The position numbers were made by a program, and so were the translations under genes. Source: Hysterangium stoloniferum (taxonomy: Eukaryota; Basidiomycota; Agaricomycetes; Hysterangiales; Hysterangiaceae). From it: DNA of 64,000 nucleotides. Shown here in pieces: positions 9,001 to 22,765 of this stretch. The stretch is from the NCBI GenBank assembly GCA_015178975.1, contig WHVD01000063.1, positions 1 through 64,000 on the forward strand, read 5' to 3'. Below the pieces are notes generated by a model. That model worked only from the letters and a program-made list of their open reading frames with translations, was not told where the DNA came from and ran no database searches. Numbering within the stretch: position 1 is the first letter of the stretch; the number at the start of each line of letters is the position of its first letter.

Positions 9001-10340
9001 TTGAGATGATTAAAGCGACGATGCCAAAGTGTGGAGTCCAAGGGACAGGTTGTAACAAAACCTGCATAATCCGTCATAGGTACCATCATTCCATCCAAAT
9101 AGGCCTGGTTATGTTCATTGACTGTGGCAGTGAAACGCAAGACCTTTCTCAAATAGAAAGACATGGTGGAATGAAAGATAGAGACACGGAAATTCTTTCT
9201 CTTTGTCAAATACAAGACGGAGAGGAGGTTACTTGTGAGATGGGGAACATGGAGAACCCTTTCAAACTCTATTATTACATTTCCATTCCCTTTAGGCTTA
9301 AACCGCACTGCTCCTATCCCTGCAGACATAACTATTTGTCCATTTGCAACTTGGATAGGTGTTTGAAACGGGGTATAACTTGAAAACCAATGACGATGGG
9401 GAGTCATGTGCGAAGAAGCACCTGTGTCAGCAGTCCAGTCAGAACTAGCATTGACAAGGAGAGCACAAGATGGATCGGTAGAGTCAGGGATAGAAACACT
9501 TGCATTTCCAGCACTCTCTGGTTTCTTCTCCTCTGATACCTTGTCAGACGCATTAGCTTTGTCAGCCTTAGCAGTCTTTCTTTCTTTATACTCCTTTTTC
9601 TTCTGCTCAACTTTGGCCTTTGCCTGTTTCTGTGCATTTGCATACTCGTAACAATTGTCTTGGGTGTGGGTGGAACCATTGCAGAATGTGCAAGGAACTT
9701 TACCAGAAGTGTTGGAAGTCTTTGACACAATTTTGTTCGCCGTCTCTAAACTTCTGGCAGACTGCAAACTCTCTTGTGATGCAAAGTGAGTTTTGACATC
9801 AGAGAATGTGATAGCAGTATTCATCATTAAAGATGAAGTCCACACAGAGTCAGATTCAGGCAGAGAATGAAGTAAAGTGAGAGCAGCAAGCTCATCATCC
9901 AGCATGGCAAGAGTGTACCCCTTTGGACGCAAGTTCTGGACACGTGCACAAACCTTGTCAACACGACTCATTAATGAAGTTAAAGATTCATCAGGTTCCT
10001 TCCGAATATTAAAGAGGTCATTGTAGGCACTAAAACGAACTGCAGAGAGTTGTTTATTATGTGCCTTGTCAATTTTAGACCACATATCATCAGGACCATC
10101 ATCAATGTCAACATGGGTGCGCTGTGTAGGTCCAAGAGAGCGCCATATGATACCAGCTGCTTTATTGGAGCGCTCCAACCAGGCAGACTGTAAACTAGTC
10201 TCACTAGGTTGTTTTTCTTTGCCAGTGGCAATAGAGAGACAGTTCTCCATACGCAAAAGACCAATTACGTCATGTCTCCAATCCTCATAATTATTCTCTC
10301 CCAATATGACACTACGTTTGTAAGTATCACTGGATGCCAT
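6096..10340 (-). CDS. Copia Gag-Pol polyprotein, intact
   Basis: 1414 residues from an ATG at 10340, with no interruptions. Domains in order: Gag (UBN2-like) in residues 1 to about 200; CCHC zinc knuckle CTFCNGSTHTQDNC near 217-230; aspartic protease with DTGASSHM near 303; a pre-integrase HHCC finger (WHRRFNHLNH ... CEPCLAGK) near 440-480; integrase core with acidic residues in SDVHG (about 505), DDKGGEY (about 568) and the glutamate of NGVAERFNR (about 604); reverse transcriptase from about 930 with the catalytic FVDD box near 1096; RNase H with SDADHGG near 1265 and STTEAEY. All key catalytic residues are present. Gag and Pol are in one frame, so Gag excess must come from something other than frameshifting. 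It would be transcribed from the right-hand LTR. Confidence 0.97.
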   Translation of the reverse strand: MASSDTYKRSVILGENNYEDWRHDVIGLLRMENCLSIATGKEKQPSETSLQSAWLERSNKAAGIIWRSLGPTQRTHVDIDDGPDDMWSKIDKAHNKQLSAVRFSAYNDLFNIRKEPDESLTSLMSRVDKVCARVQNLRPKGYTLAMLDDELAALTLLHSLPESDSVWTSSLMMNTAITFSDVKTHFASQESLQSARSLETANKIVSKTSNTSGKVPCTFCNGSTHTQDNCYEYANAQKQAKAKVEQKKKEYKERKTAKADKANASDKVSEEKKPESAGNASVSIPDSTDPSCALLVNASSDWTADTGASSHMTPHRHWFSSYTPFQTPIQVANGQIVMSAGIGAVRFKPKGNGNVIIEFERVLHVPHLTSNLLSVLYLTKRKNFRVSIFHSTMSFYLRKVLRFTATVNEHNQAYLDGMMVPMTDYAGFVTTCPLDSTLWHRRFNHLNHADIQKLLKGDLVGGIKIDSHMSPDPICEPCLAGKQNRVINKIATTRYTKPLALIHSDVHGPLPTQTVEGFRYWITFIDDASRYASIALLKNKSDAFQAFKQYKAKVENLLGQKIKIFRDDKGGEYMSKEFDTFLSTAGISRQHTVRNEPHQNGVAERFNRTLEEGATSIMAESHLPPSFWGHAVIAITHVRNCSPTTALKHSVPYTVWHSRKPEVSHLRVFGCTAYVHVQKDQRIGLGSHTQKCVFIGYPPDYKGWMFYNPLTKKTIISNNAVFDERVLPGLSKPAIPSTPTAPDVLPDTPQFIDLFIPGPSRSIQVGAQPNQMGAPQEPNPVGDGQNNALPPGPSSNSDSNSEHSERSLSPPPQPRRNPPRNRVPPKRFWQVDPAHIHNYRESTPVVESSDEAEDSPLHSPPPVESEEEALAASEGDLYIGVDEAFEFAYKASAHDDAPRTLKEALQSPDADKWYDTAYAEMQSLLENGTFRLAKLPEGRKAIGSRWVFVIKHKKDGSIDKFKARLVAKGYAQRPGFDFTDTFAPTAKWATLRAVLALAALEDMELESVDISSAFLNGELEEEVYLQQPEGFHQGARDEFLLLLKGLYGLRQSPRIWHKKLNAVLLSLGFKQVLCDHSIWVFQKGDVKVIIPVFVDDMTIASKSKEAIKKLKDDLKSHFKLHDLGPTSYLLGVGIERDRTKRTITLSQRQYILDMLQRYGLADCNPIGTPMIPNSKLSKDQAPVSPEEIAYMKDIPYIHAVGSLMYLAVATRPDIAYTVGVLARFNHNPGKAHWLAVQYLFRYLKGTLDLGLTFGPSNDRELFVSYSDADHGGDKSTGKSTGAYVVKMGTGAISWQSKLQTIVTLSTTEAEYIAAVSAGQEVLWLRNLFEELGYPQKTASTLYLDNQSSIAVARDPEHHGRMKHLDLRTYWLRQEVDSGKIKVVHLPTSEMPADLLTKPLAKPKVEYLRKLLGLA

Positions 10341-10943
10341 GACACGTCAATATCCACCAAGAATTTAACTTAAAAAGAACTAAGTAATTGGACTCGCAGT
10401 TGTAACACCGCCTTGCTCAACAGGGTTACCGTGATATTGCAAGGAAGGTAAAAACAAAGGCCCACTGAAGAGCACAATGCCAACAGTTCAAGTTCAATGT
10501 ATCTAAAAGACCGTGTTAAAAAGGGAAAATGACGTGGCACAGACCCAGATGATACTGTGAAGTGCTTGAGGTGTGAGGGAAGAGTGTGACTGGAGAGAGA
10601 GGTGACAGGGTGTGACAGGGTGAGTCACAAGGGTGATAAAAATGAAGTTGCCCAAAAAAGGGAAATTGAGCGACGACAAGCGATTTGGAGCGTGGGAATA
10701 TATTTCCTTTTATGGACACGGGCGCCTAAATGATTTCGAGAGATGGGGCGAAAAATGCGCACAATCACAGGTGTGAGATGTGAGTCCAAAAAGCGACCAA
10801 ATCAGGCCAAAATCCAAGGAGATATAACCAAAATAAAATCCAAACGCAATGTAGAGTGTTTTGGACAAGTAGAAGTTGTCAGAAAAGATGTGCAAAGTGA
10901 TGGATTGCACAGATGACAACTGGATGTACCGGTTTAGAAGCCG

Positions 10944-10955
10944 GGGCCCATAACC
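10944..10955 (-). promoter_or_regulatory. Copia primer-binding site, complementary to the initiator tRNA-Met anticodon region
   Basis: Minus-strand GGTTATGGGCCC follows the 5' LTR directly. It is the reverse complement of GGGCCCATAACC, the anticodon stem-loop (CAT anticodon) of eukaryotic initiator tRNA-Met as known. Priming from this internal site rather than the tRNA 3' end is the mechanism established for Drosophila copia, where a 5' half-tRNA is the primer. Confidence 0.78.
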
Positions 10956-11260
10956 TGTTGAAACAGTTGAATAACTCTTGACAAACACCCTGTGAGTGTG
11001 AGGAAAGTAAACACTTAATGTATTCAACTGTGAAATAACTACATACCTGTGAGTGTGAGGAAAGTAAACACTAAGGAGACTTTCCCACACCCACAGCGGA
11101 GTATACTACAGGGTGCTTACCTAAGCACCTACACATCAGTTACCTTACTAGGTAACTCACTCAATACTGCACCTACAGTGCTGGGAAAAATACTACAAAT
11201 ATCAGAAAAATATAGGGAACATCATAGACTATGTAAGAGCTGTAATATCATACTCTAACA
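10956..11260 (-). repeat. Copia 5' LTR
   Basis: 305-bp partner of 5770-6074, with no difference seen by eye. It should contain the promoter of the element. Confidence 0.97.
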
Positions 11261-11265
11261 AATGT
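11261..11265. repeat. target-site duplication, right copy (AATGT)
   Basis: Matches 5765-5769 exactly. Removing the element and one copy gives a continuous purine-rich sequence. Confidence 0.92.
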
Positions 11266-12429
11266 TGTGAACAAAGAGAAAGAGAACAACAGGCTTTTGG
11301 ACAAAACAAGAGAACAACTTAACCTTTGAACAATGGGGAGACAAAGAATCAAAGGCACGCCATTCAAGAACTCGAGACAATGGGATGAAACGCGTGACGT
11401 TACACATATTGATGACACAATTGCCGTGTAGGGAATTTCACTCCATTACAAAGGAACGGATCGTGAACTTGCGCCCTTCACCTGCCGAGATGCCAAACTG
11501 GTCTGGATGTTGAATCAGTAGGGTGCCATAGCGGTGTATGGGATACTTTCTTTGAATATGACTTGTTATACAACTTGTTAGTCCGGGTGTTAATCTGAGC
11601 CATGTGATTGACCAACGATAAGCTGCGCCTCTTCAGGTACTGTAACACTTGGCTTAATATCGTTCTTAGGGGTTATTTCTCAAGTAGCACTTCAATTAAA
11701 GTTTTGGCATGTCATAAGTATAGAAGGTAACAGAAACACCTGCGCGAGAATTAGCAAATGGCCGGTCGGAGGCGCTTCGGAGGAGATAGGAATATAACCC
11801 AACGGTTTAGGAAATATGGAAAAACGGTTGATGTGCGTTTGAAACAAAGATGTTCTATCTATACAATGCGAGAGTAAATTCAGGGTGGTCCAGTCAGTGG
11901 GAAAACTGGCGTTGGGTGTAAGGCTGATGTGCAGTATCAGTGGGCCAGCCGTCAGTCCAGAAGTCAAGGAACCAATCGCCTTCTTCATTAGGCTGATTTT
12001 CTTCCTTCACCGAAGGATCAGGAACCTGCACAAATAGCTCACCAATATTTTGGGGCTACAATCCGCAGAATCGCTCCTCCGAACATGGGATTTGTATTAT
12101 TTACATGTTACATTTGCTGGTTCCCCCGTACGACCTCATTTTTTCACGCTGTCCACATCTAAGGCAAACAATAATTATCAGGTTTATATCAGCGAGAAAT
12201 TTGCTATCATTTGATGTTGCCGGGAACAAAGATATAACACTGTCTCGCCGATAGCATTCCGATGAAAACCATTGAGAGCAAAGATACATACATTTAAATA
12301 GATTTTTATTTGATAGTCCGTGACCCCCCTGACCTGTAGCAAGCACGTGTCGATGTTGCGTTGAGGGCCTTAGATGTTATCTATTCTCTTAAAATATAAT
12401 TATAAAGATATCGCCACGGAAAAATAGTA
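11266..12429. other. stretch without a supported gene
   Basis: Only short open frames without recognisable motifs or plausible splice patterns. No tRNA or clear repeat was seen. It might hold the lost 5' part of the kinase fragment that follows, but no kinase lysine or HRD motif could be found. Confidence 0.6.
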
Positions 12430-13080
12430 ATGCCATTCTCTCGTCTGGTCGTTGTAGATTTTGGCCTTGCACGTCCTCGAGCCCACGAACAAACTTTCAA
12501 TATCGTTGGAACTATTTGTTACATGCCGCCAGAGGCGATTATGGGTCTCACTGTGAAGGGTATGGGCTACGTCGGGATATATGCGGATGTGTGGAGTTTA
12601 GGATTGATACTCTATACTATGCTTTGGTGCGTTTTCTACCCAAAAAAAAATACTGACTCTCAATTTCTTACTGATTAATGATACTTATACTCAACTCTAA
12701 TTCTTCATTTTATTATTTGACAGCGGGTACAATCCATTCGATTGAGATTCTGATGACACGACAATTCGTCAATCAAGACTCCGCCCATCTCTTGATACAT
12801 TCAATGCATCCAATACCGACCATGATGACGCATTGGTAATGTCACGCATCGTTGGCTCTCATGCCAATTTCTAAGATGATCTGTGGAATGGACATCCTGA
12901 TGGTATGACTAGACTACAACGCATTCTGCTGACTTACACACCCTATACTATTATCAGCCCGAGATCTCATAGGGCAGTTAATGATACACAATCCAAAGCA
13001 TCGGGCAAACAGTCAAAGTGGCGCTATTAAGCCAATGGATTCTGTTAGACGTGCAGGATTTGAAGGAGGGATATCAAAAC
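12430..13080 (+). pseudogene. decayed C-terminal half of a CHK/Rad53-like Ser/Thr protein kinase
   Basis: The segment begins at the activation loop: VDFGLARP, then GTICYMPPEAI (variant of the APE motif), then ADVWSLGLILYTML (subdomain IX). After a likely intron (about 12630-12722) the frame continues GYNPFD, but a TGA stop follows at once. The next segment (SRLRPSLDTFN ... MSRIVGSHANF) ends in another stop, and after a further intron-like gap comes ARDLIGQLMIHNPKHRA, the normal end of a kinase domain. Order and spacing are those of one kinase gene, but the N-lobe, ATP-binding lysine and catalytic loop are missing and at least two in-frame stops are present. Assignment to the checkpoint-kinase group rests only on the general look of these motifs. 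Confidence 0.6.
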
Positions 13081-13878
13081 AAGATCGGATGTGACACTGA
13101 AAAGTTGGAACTGCAAGATTGACATGCTTGCCTCATTTAAGGAGGAAGTTTTCGTTATTGTTATATTGTCATAGTCACCTCGGGTTGCCTCGAATAACCC
13201 TGGCCAACCTCTATTCTATTTACACACTGACCGTTATACCACAACCCTTTAAAACTGAAGAGTGGATGGAATTAAAGGCTTGTTTACGGTTTGCGCTGAG
13301 ATACATTAGATAGACCCTCTGCCGTGAACACCTTACGGGTTTCTAGTCAGGTTGAGGAAAGCAAAAACTTCGCTGTATTAAGCACATACCTCAAGAGTTC
13401 GAACCTGCCGCTGGAACCTATTAGAAAATAAATGTCTAGTAAGCGGGTTTTCCCGACTCGGTTACACACCCTGAATGGTCTATATTCTCGAATTTTTCTT
13501 TTATCACCTGATTTAAAGGACGTAAGGAAATGATCGTTGGTCTCATCTGTGGAATGGTCTGGCTCCTCCTGGCGCAGTAGGCAATATTACAAATACACTC
13601 AGGATATCCTCTTGTTCAGCAAATGTATTACAACCCAAGCATGATCGCCTCATACATGGCAAATGCGTAAGTTGGTCCCCGTGTAGTAACAATTCGTCAC
13701 CATGCTACTTGAAGACTTGCAGCATATCCGAGACACAAGATTAGCGTAGGTCACCCTCTCCATGTAATCATCTCCCAATTACTGGGGGAAAAAAATGGTT
13801 ATTGATATATGCACAAGGTACAACCTATACATACAAATGAATAGCGAACATAAACACGATACTAGAGTCCATTTGCAA
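13081..13878. other. stretch without a supported gene
   Basis: Nothing beyond short random frames. It lies between the kinase fragment (plus strand) and the end of the C2-kinase gene (minus strand). Confidence 0.55.
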
Positions 13879-15633
13879 TCACAGATACGAGCTTGTGAGT
13901 TCCAGTCTGTCGGCGACCTGTTTCATTTTTGGTCGTTGAGATACATCAAATCGCCAGCAATCGCTGGCAATCGCCCAGAGAGAATCATCAAGACCTCTCT
14001 CTACCGCAGGTCCTGTGGGTCGCTTCGGCGTTCTCCCTTTAATAATTTCAGTGATCAGATGCGCTTCAGCCTTGATTTCTGCAAAAGGTAATTCCTCGGT
14101 GTAGAGCTGCAAGAAAGAAAACTCAGCAAAAAAAATAACAGGATAATTCTGCTGTGATGATGTACCTGAATAAGAAAACATCCAAACGCAAACACGTCAC
14201 TCTCTGGGGTTGGCCGTGGTTCTTCTCCTGGTTGTGGGTACAAGAGTTCCGGGGAAGAAAATCGGGTATGTCCATGTGCGCTCAGCCCGGAGGGTGTACC
14301 AGACACCGCTGCTAGCTTCTCAACATACCTCGTCAGACCAAAGTCAGCCAAGAGGGCATCGCCTGAACCTGAGATCAGTACATTATCGGCTTTGAGGTCC
14401 CCATGAACAACGGCAGAGCCATGTTCGCCAGAATGCAGGTATGTAAGTGCTTCTGCCGTTTGCTGAAGCTACGGTTGTGTCAACTCATGGAAAAATGGCA
14501 AAATTTCATGTGAACAGGATTCTTACAATCCGTCGCCTGTCAACGGTGGGATTCTTCCGGACGTATTCGAGAGAGTTCCCATGGGCTGCCCAAGGCGATA
14601 CCATGAATAAACGATATTCGTCTAATTCCCAACATCCCCAGAAAGGTAAAACATTTGGATGACGCAGTCGGCTCCAGAAACTAACTTCGCGACAGAACAT
14701 CTATGGAATCGACAAATAATCAATACCTATGGTCTCACTACTCCACAGAAAAGGCTAACCTTCCTCATATAATCAGAAGCATCGACAAAGACACGAAGCT
14801 GTTTAAGCGCAACTTTTGTATTTTCTTTGTGACGTTGTAACTCTCCTATATATATGTCGCAGTATCTTCCACCACACATTGGACCGTTGACTATAGAGAT
14901 GTCTCCGGTAGGAACCCATGGTGGATATCCTCCTTTCGTTAGAGTAAGTGTCCGGTTCACAATGTCCGTAAACCATTTTGGGTGGGCGTTGTGGGTATCC
15001 GCAACGGAAGATGGAGGCGTGACCATTCTATTTTGCTCGAAGGAGTCCTGGCTGAGTTCATGGGGGGAAGACTGAAAATCGTATTTCGCGCGGCCCGCCA
15101 CCATGCGAGGAATATTTTCAATCTGTGCAACTGGTATTGGAAATCCTGGGACCGGAGGCGAGGCAAGGTCCTGAATACGCAACACGATAGAACCACATTG
15201 AATCGATTCCAAAACATACACCTCATGAGGCCAACGATCAAGTGTAAGCGTCAAGACTAGGCAGTTGAATAATAAATTATGGATCGCAACATCAAAAAAT
15301 GAGTACATGCCATCATTCATAGATTGCATAAGGAGAAACCTCCGAACAGTACACATGAACGAGCCTTGTAATGTAAACCGCTCTGTAAGTTCTTCCACAT
15401 TCCATACATTGATTACTACAGGATCTCCGTCCTTCACTGATTCACTGTTACGAAGATAAGTTGACCGGAAGATGAAAATGATGTAAGATGAAATTAATGT
15501 CGCACAAAATAAATTCACTGTTCCACACCGGATCCATTGATCCTTTCTCCGCAAGCGGCGTACTGAATTGTATCCCGGCTATAGATATACTTGCATAGGG
15601 CATCCGATCATGGTTGTTCGCGGATATGTACAT
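13879..15633 (-). CDS. C2-domain protein kinase (TKL-like, HGD-type), multi-exon
   Basis: Spliced minus-strand gene. The first exon starts near an ATG at 15633 (MYISANNHDRMPYASISIAG) and reads like the start of a C2 domain, with DPVWNSEF and, after an intron, SVKDGDPVVINVWNVEEL. The kinase domain follows: a glycine-loop-like NGPMCGGRYCDIYIGEL, VALKQLR with the ATP-binding lysine (about 14800), FCREVSFWSRLRHPNVLPFWG, FMVSPWA, the catalytic loop VVHGDLKADN (about 14390-14410, HGD in place of HRD), ADFGLTR, a serine/proline activation segment ending SSPELLYP, SDVFAFGCF, and C-terminal SLWAIASDCWRFDVSQRP. Stop TGA at 13879. Kinases of this form are a large expanded family in Agaricomycetes. An acceptor-like TTTTAG just upstream of the first exon leaves open a further 5' exon, or fusion with the hydrolase gene upstream. 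Exon limits are approximate. Confidence 0.78.
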
Positions 15634-15637
15634 CAAA

Positions 15638-17294
15638 TTAAATGCTCCTAAAACTGTTGTGATTTAGTTGGGGAAGTTTATTTGGGGGCTGATAATAAAG
15701 CATACTTTGCACAAGTAGTCGCCTTTCAATGTCCACTGAATGATGCCGCAGTTGCGGGGGCGGTGCAGTTTCGAACGAAGATAACGGAGATGGCTGAATT
15801 ACTTTTAATTTATGGGAACGTACATAAAAGAGACAGAAATGGACCTCTGCATATCGCAATCGAAACTCCCAAGTAGGATGGGCATCGCCATATGTATCAC
15901 CAACGCGGTTAAATTTAATCCACCGATCACGAACTGTAGCTGGAGCTTTCTTAACCATATCTTGTACAGCATATAACACAGATCGGAAGTCATCATCATT
16001 AACAGACATAAATTTGGACATCCCATAGTGACTCTTGTGCATGCTTATTGGTTCTATGTTGACAGTCCCAGGCATCACAGCAGATACATTGGGGACAATC
16101 TAGAAGCATAGACAATATAACATGTTTGTGAGGTATATTAGACTTTTTAAACTCACAATTGCAGAAATGAAACCAGGGAGAGCAGTAGGTAAAGTTTCAT
16201 AGAAGAATTTCATATGAAAATAGGTGGTGAAGAGATTAAAATCAGAGATTTGCTGCTGTAATAGCTCTGAGTGAGCGGTCAAATGCTTTAACAAGATATT
16301 ATTTCGCCGGCTGCATAGCGAAACAAATTTGGGCAATATGTCTGTGCCTTGGTGAGGTGTACCAAGGAAGACAATACCATATGCTGACAAATGAATCCAT
16401 TTATGCGGCAGCAGATGCCCTTCATGGGCAACATTAGCTTGTATTAGGGCCTGTTCCCCAAGCGTGAATGAAACAGCAAATGATTTTTATTGTGAAGTGA
16501 CGTACACTCTTAAGAATAATTCCCCCTAGACTATGTGCAATGAAGAGTATTGGGCGCTCCTACAGGAAATAGAAATCATCAGCAAGCAAAACAAATACAG
16601 CGACTTTCGGTCAATGAACCATAGCGCCTGTTTCCCTAGACATGCAAAGTCTTGCAAGGAAATCCTGTGCATGGCCATATAAAGTCTGTTCAGACAATGA
16701 ACTCTTTGTGTAGGCATCATAACCATACGACAAAATCCGCGCCGTAGGTATAGCCTGTGGGAGAAAGTCCCGAAGCCAGAGCTTCCCGTTATCGGCTGTC
16801 CAAGACCTTTCGCGGTGCCCATCGAACCCATGAATAGCGACAATGCTGTAAAATTTAGAAAATGTTAGTAAAGGGATAATAATACGTTTGAAGCTCAATC
16901 ACTCACTCGATGGTAGGGGTGGTCCCTGGCGAAAGTTCTTTAATCCCGAAACCGGGATCATTGTATGTGTCCCCGGGCTGCTCTACGACATCAACAGAGT
17001 CATCACTTTTTATTTCGATTTTAGTAAAACGATGGCGCAGCTTCGAAAAAAAGGGCATGCCAAGATGGTTTGGTAGTAATGAAGTACGTAGATCGATGTG
17101 GTACGTTCGTGACTGGTGACCTGTCCCCAAGGTGTACAGCCTCGAGGCCTCAATCTTGACACGTGCGTTGAAGTCTGCATAGACAGAAATTACATAAAAG
17201 ACCTCGATTTTTTTTGATTTACAACATTGAAGTCAGGGAATAACTCGGCCAACAAAATACAATCCAGATGTGGTGTAGCATCTACCAATAGCAT
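15638..17294 (-). CDS. alpha/beta-hydrolase (lipase/esterase-like), multi-exon
   Basis: Exons read in order: an N-terminal part possibly from ATG at 17294 (MLLVDATPHLDCILLAELF; its junction is unresolved), then EASRLYTLGTG ... SPGTTPTI, then IVAIHGFDGHRERSWTADNG with the oxyanion-type HGFDGH motif, ARILSYGYDA, LYGHAQDFLARL. After a short intron comes ERPILFIAHSLGGI, with the nucleophile serine codon at 16530-16532, then ALIQANVAHEGH, YGIVFLGTPHQGT, and finally IVPNVSAVMPGTV and KSHYGMSKFMS with the candidate catalytic histidine. Introns are 45-80 bp and mostly GT-AG. This hydrolase type often forms the N-terminus of fungal multi-domain signalling proteins (NACHT, ankyrin). The 3' end is unsure: the last frame runs to TAA at 15638, but its final 60 residues look non-coding and a GTACGT donor near 15826 could join it to the C2-kinase exons. 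Confidence 0.75.
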
Positions 17295-18915
17295 AATGTC
17301 CAGCGAGTTGAGTACAGTAGCAGGTGCAACAAGGCCACACCATTATGTCCTAGCAAGATATGAGGATCAAGGAAACATGAGGCTAATAGTAAATTGATTG
17401 ATCGAACTAAGAGAGTGGAGAGGTGTGGTTAGGTTTGAATACCCCTGCATAGCATAAAGCGAAAATTGTGAACAAATATTTTAGTGGATAGGGAGATATG
17501 TTTGCAAAGGCGTGTTGAGATAGTAAATTTTAACATCTCGATGAGAGTATTACTTTATTACGCGACATACCAGGCTCTTTGGAAGGCATATATCCCAGCT
17601 ATCACTGCTGTCGGGAATAAAAGGGGGGAATCCCACAGCTGCGGCTCAAAAGCTAGTTGTCAGAAGAAATTATAAGAGGCTAAGTGTTCAAATCAGTAAA
17701 GTTGTTACAATTCTAGCGACACGCCAAAGTCTCACCAATCAGTGAAGGAGACGGCTTATCGTCGCGTCTTAGTGGCTTACACCGCGTAACAGCACAAAAA
17801 TGCAACTAATATGTCATTTCAACTTCGTCCTATGCCACGAGTCGATGTAGATTTTATTTCCCAGTTCTTGATACAGGACTGGGGTTGTTCAGACCCCCCA
17901 AACCCATGCGGCACTGAGCATTGACGATGCGATTATATAGTATTTCTAGCTCGCAATATTAATGAGGAAGATACGCACAATGTTGCAGAGAAATACGAGC
18001 ATAAGGAAGGATGCCTGTGTGTCAAAAACGCTTTGCTTCTACCGCGGTGAGTATGATTTGTAGTATGTTCAACTTCCCGTAAAGAAATTATTCCTACCTT
18101 CCCAATCATAACCGCGGATTGGCACATCCATTGATTATCAATGAGGCTCCTCACCGGCAGCAGAATGTCCATTCCCGACCGCTCTTTATTCAGTTACGCA
18201 TTCTCTCATCTCGCAGCCTCTACATACCGACTCGAGAGGTAATTATGATTATCCTGCATCAAAAAAGCTGGAGTAGGATCACGAATGAGATGAAATTTTT
18301 CAATTCCATCGTAAAGCACGATATTTAGGGAGTTTGGATAACGTTGAATGACAGGATCACCCGGGAGCTGACAGACTTCAGAACCTAACTTCACATCATG
18401 TGGACCCGCCGAGAAACCACTTTTTCTTCGTGTTTAGACTCGTGTTTACGAAGTGGACTGCTAACTTTGATCACGGCCATTCCGTAAAATGGAGATATCG
18501 TGGCATTTTTACTGATATATCATGTGTTGAGATAAGCCACCACGTAAAGAGGACGAGGCCACGGTGTCGCGTCGGGTATCTGTACAAGCGATGTAGAAGT
18601 GCATTAGTATCAAGAATTACCAATATGACGTGGCGAGAATCTGCCAGAGAGCTAATGGGCCATTGGAGAAATTTTGAGTTGGCTCGCGTTGCTTTAAGTG
18701 ATTAAACGTCAGGAGGTAAGTGCAATCGGAAGCAGTTCGAAGTATGTCTTTACAGTCCATGATCCAACCTCATAATGGCACTTTGCCCGGCAACACTGTG
18801 ATAAACATCGACGCGTGGTGTACATGTAGTATGTTTATACCGGAATCCAAGATATTGCGATGTTAGCAAGATATATAGATGTACATTCTCGAAACTGGTA
18901 TGATCGACCTTGAGC
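17295..18915. other. stretch without a supported gene
   Basis: Only short frames. A minus-strand frame around 18206-18394 (containing LPGDPVIQRYPNSLNIVLYDG) looks protein-like but could not be joined to neighbouring exons or tied to a family. Confidence 0.5.

Positions 18916-22765
<3,850 letters not shown>

Larger units (their letters stand above)
5770..11260 (-). mobile_element. complete Ty1/Copia LTR retrotransposon
   Basis: A 5491-bp element bounded by two 305-bp direct LTRs that look identical by eye, each beginning TGTT and ending AACA. It is flanked by a 5-bp target-site duplication (AATGT at 5765-5769 and 11261-11265). Inside are a primer-binding site next to the 5' LTR, a single long gag-pol frame without stops, and a polypurine tract next to the 3' LTR. 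The order protease, integrase, reverse transcriptase, RNase H defines it as Copia. Matching LTRs, an intact frame and an intact target duplication point to a recent insertion, possibly still able to move. It landed about 160 bp from the Gypsy LTR. Confidence 0.97.

Noticed and set aside
8802..9383. Plus-strand open frame of about 190 codons
   Set aside because: Antisense to the intact Copia polyprotein, with no motifs.
18206..18394. Protein-like minus-strand frame upstream of the hydrolase gene
   Set aside because: It could not be joined to other exons in frame and showed no recognisable domain.
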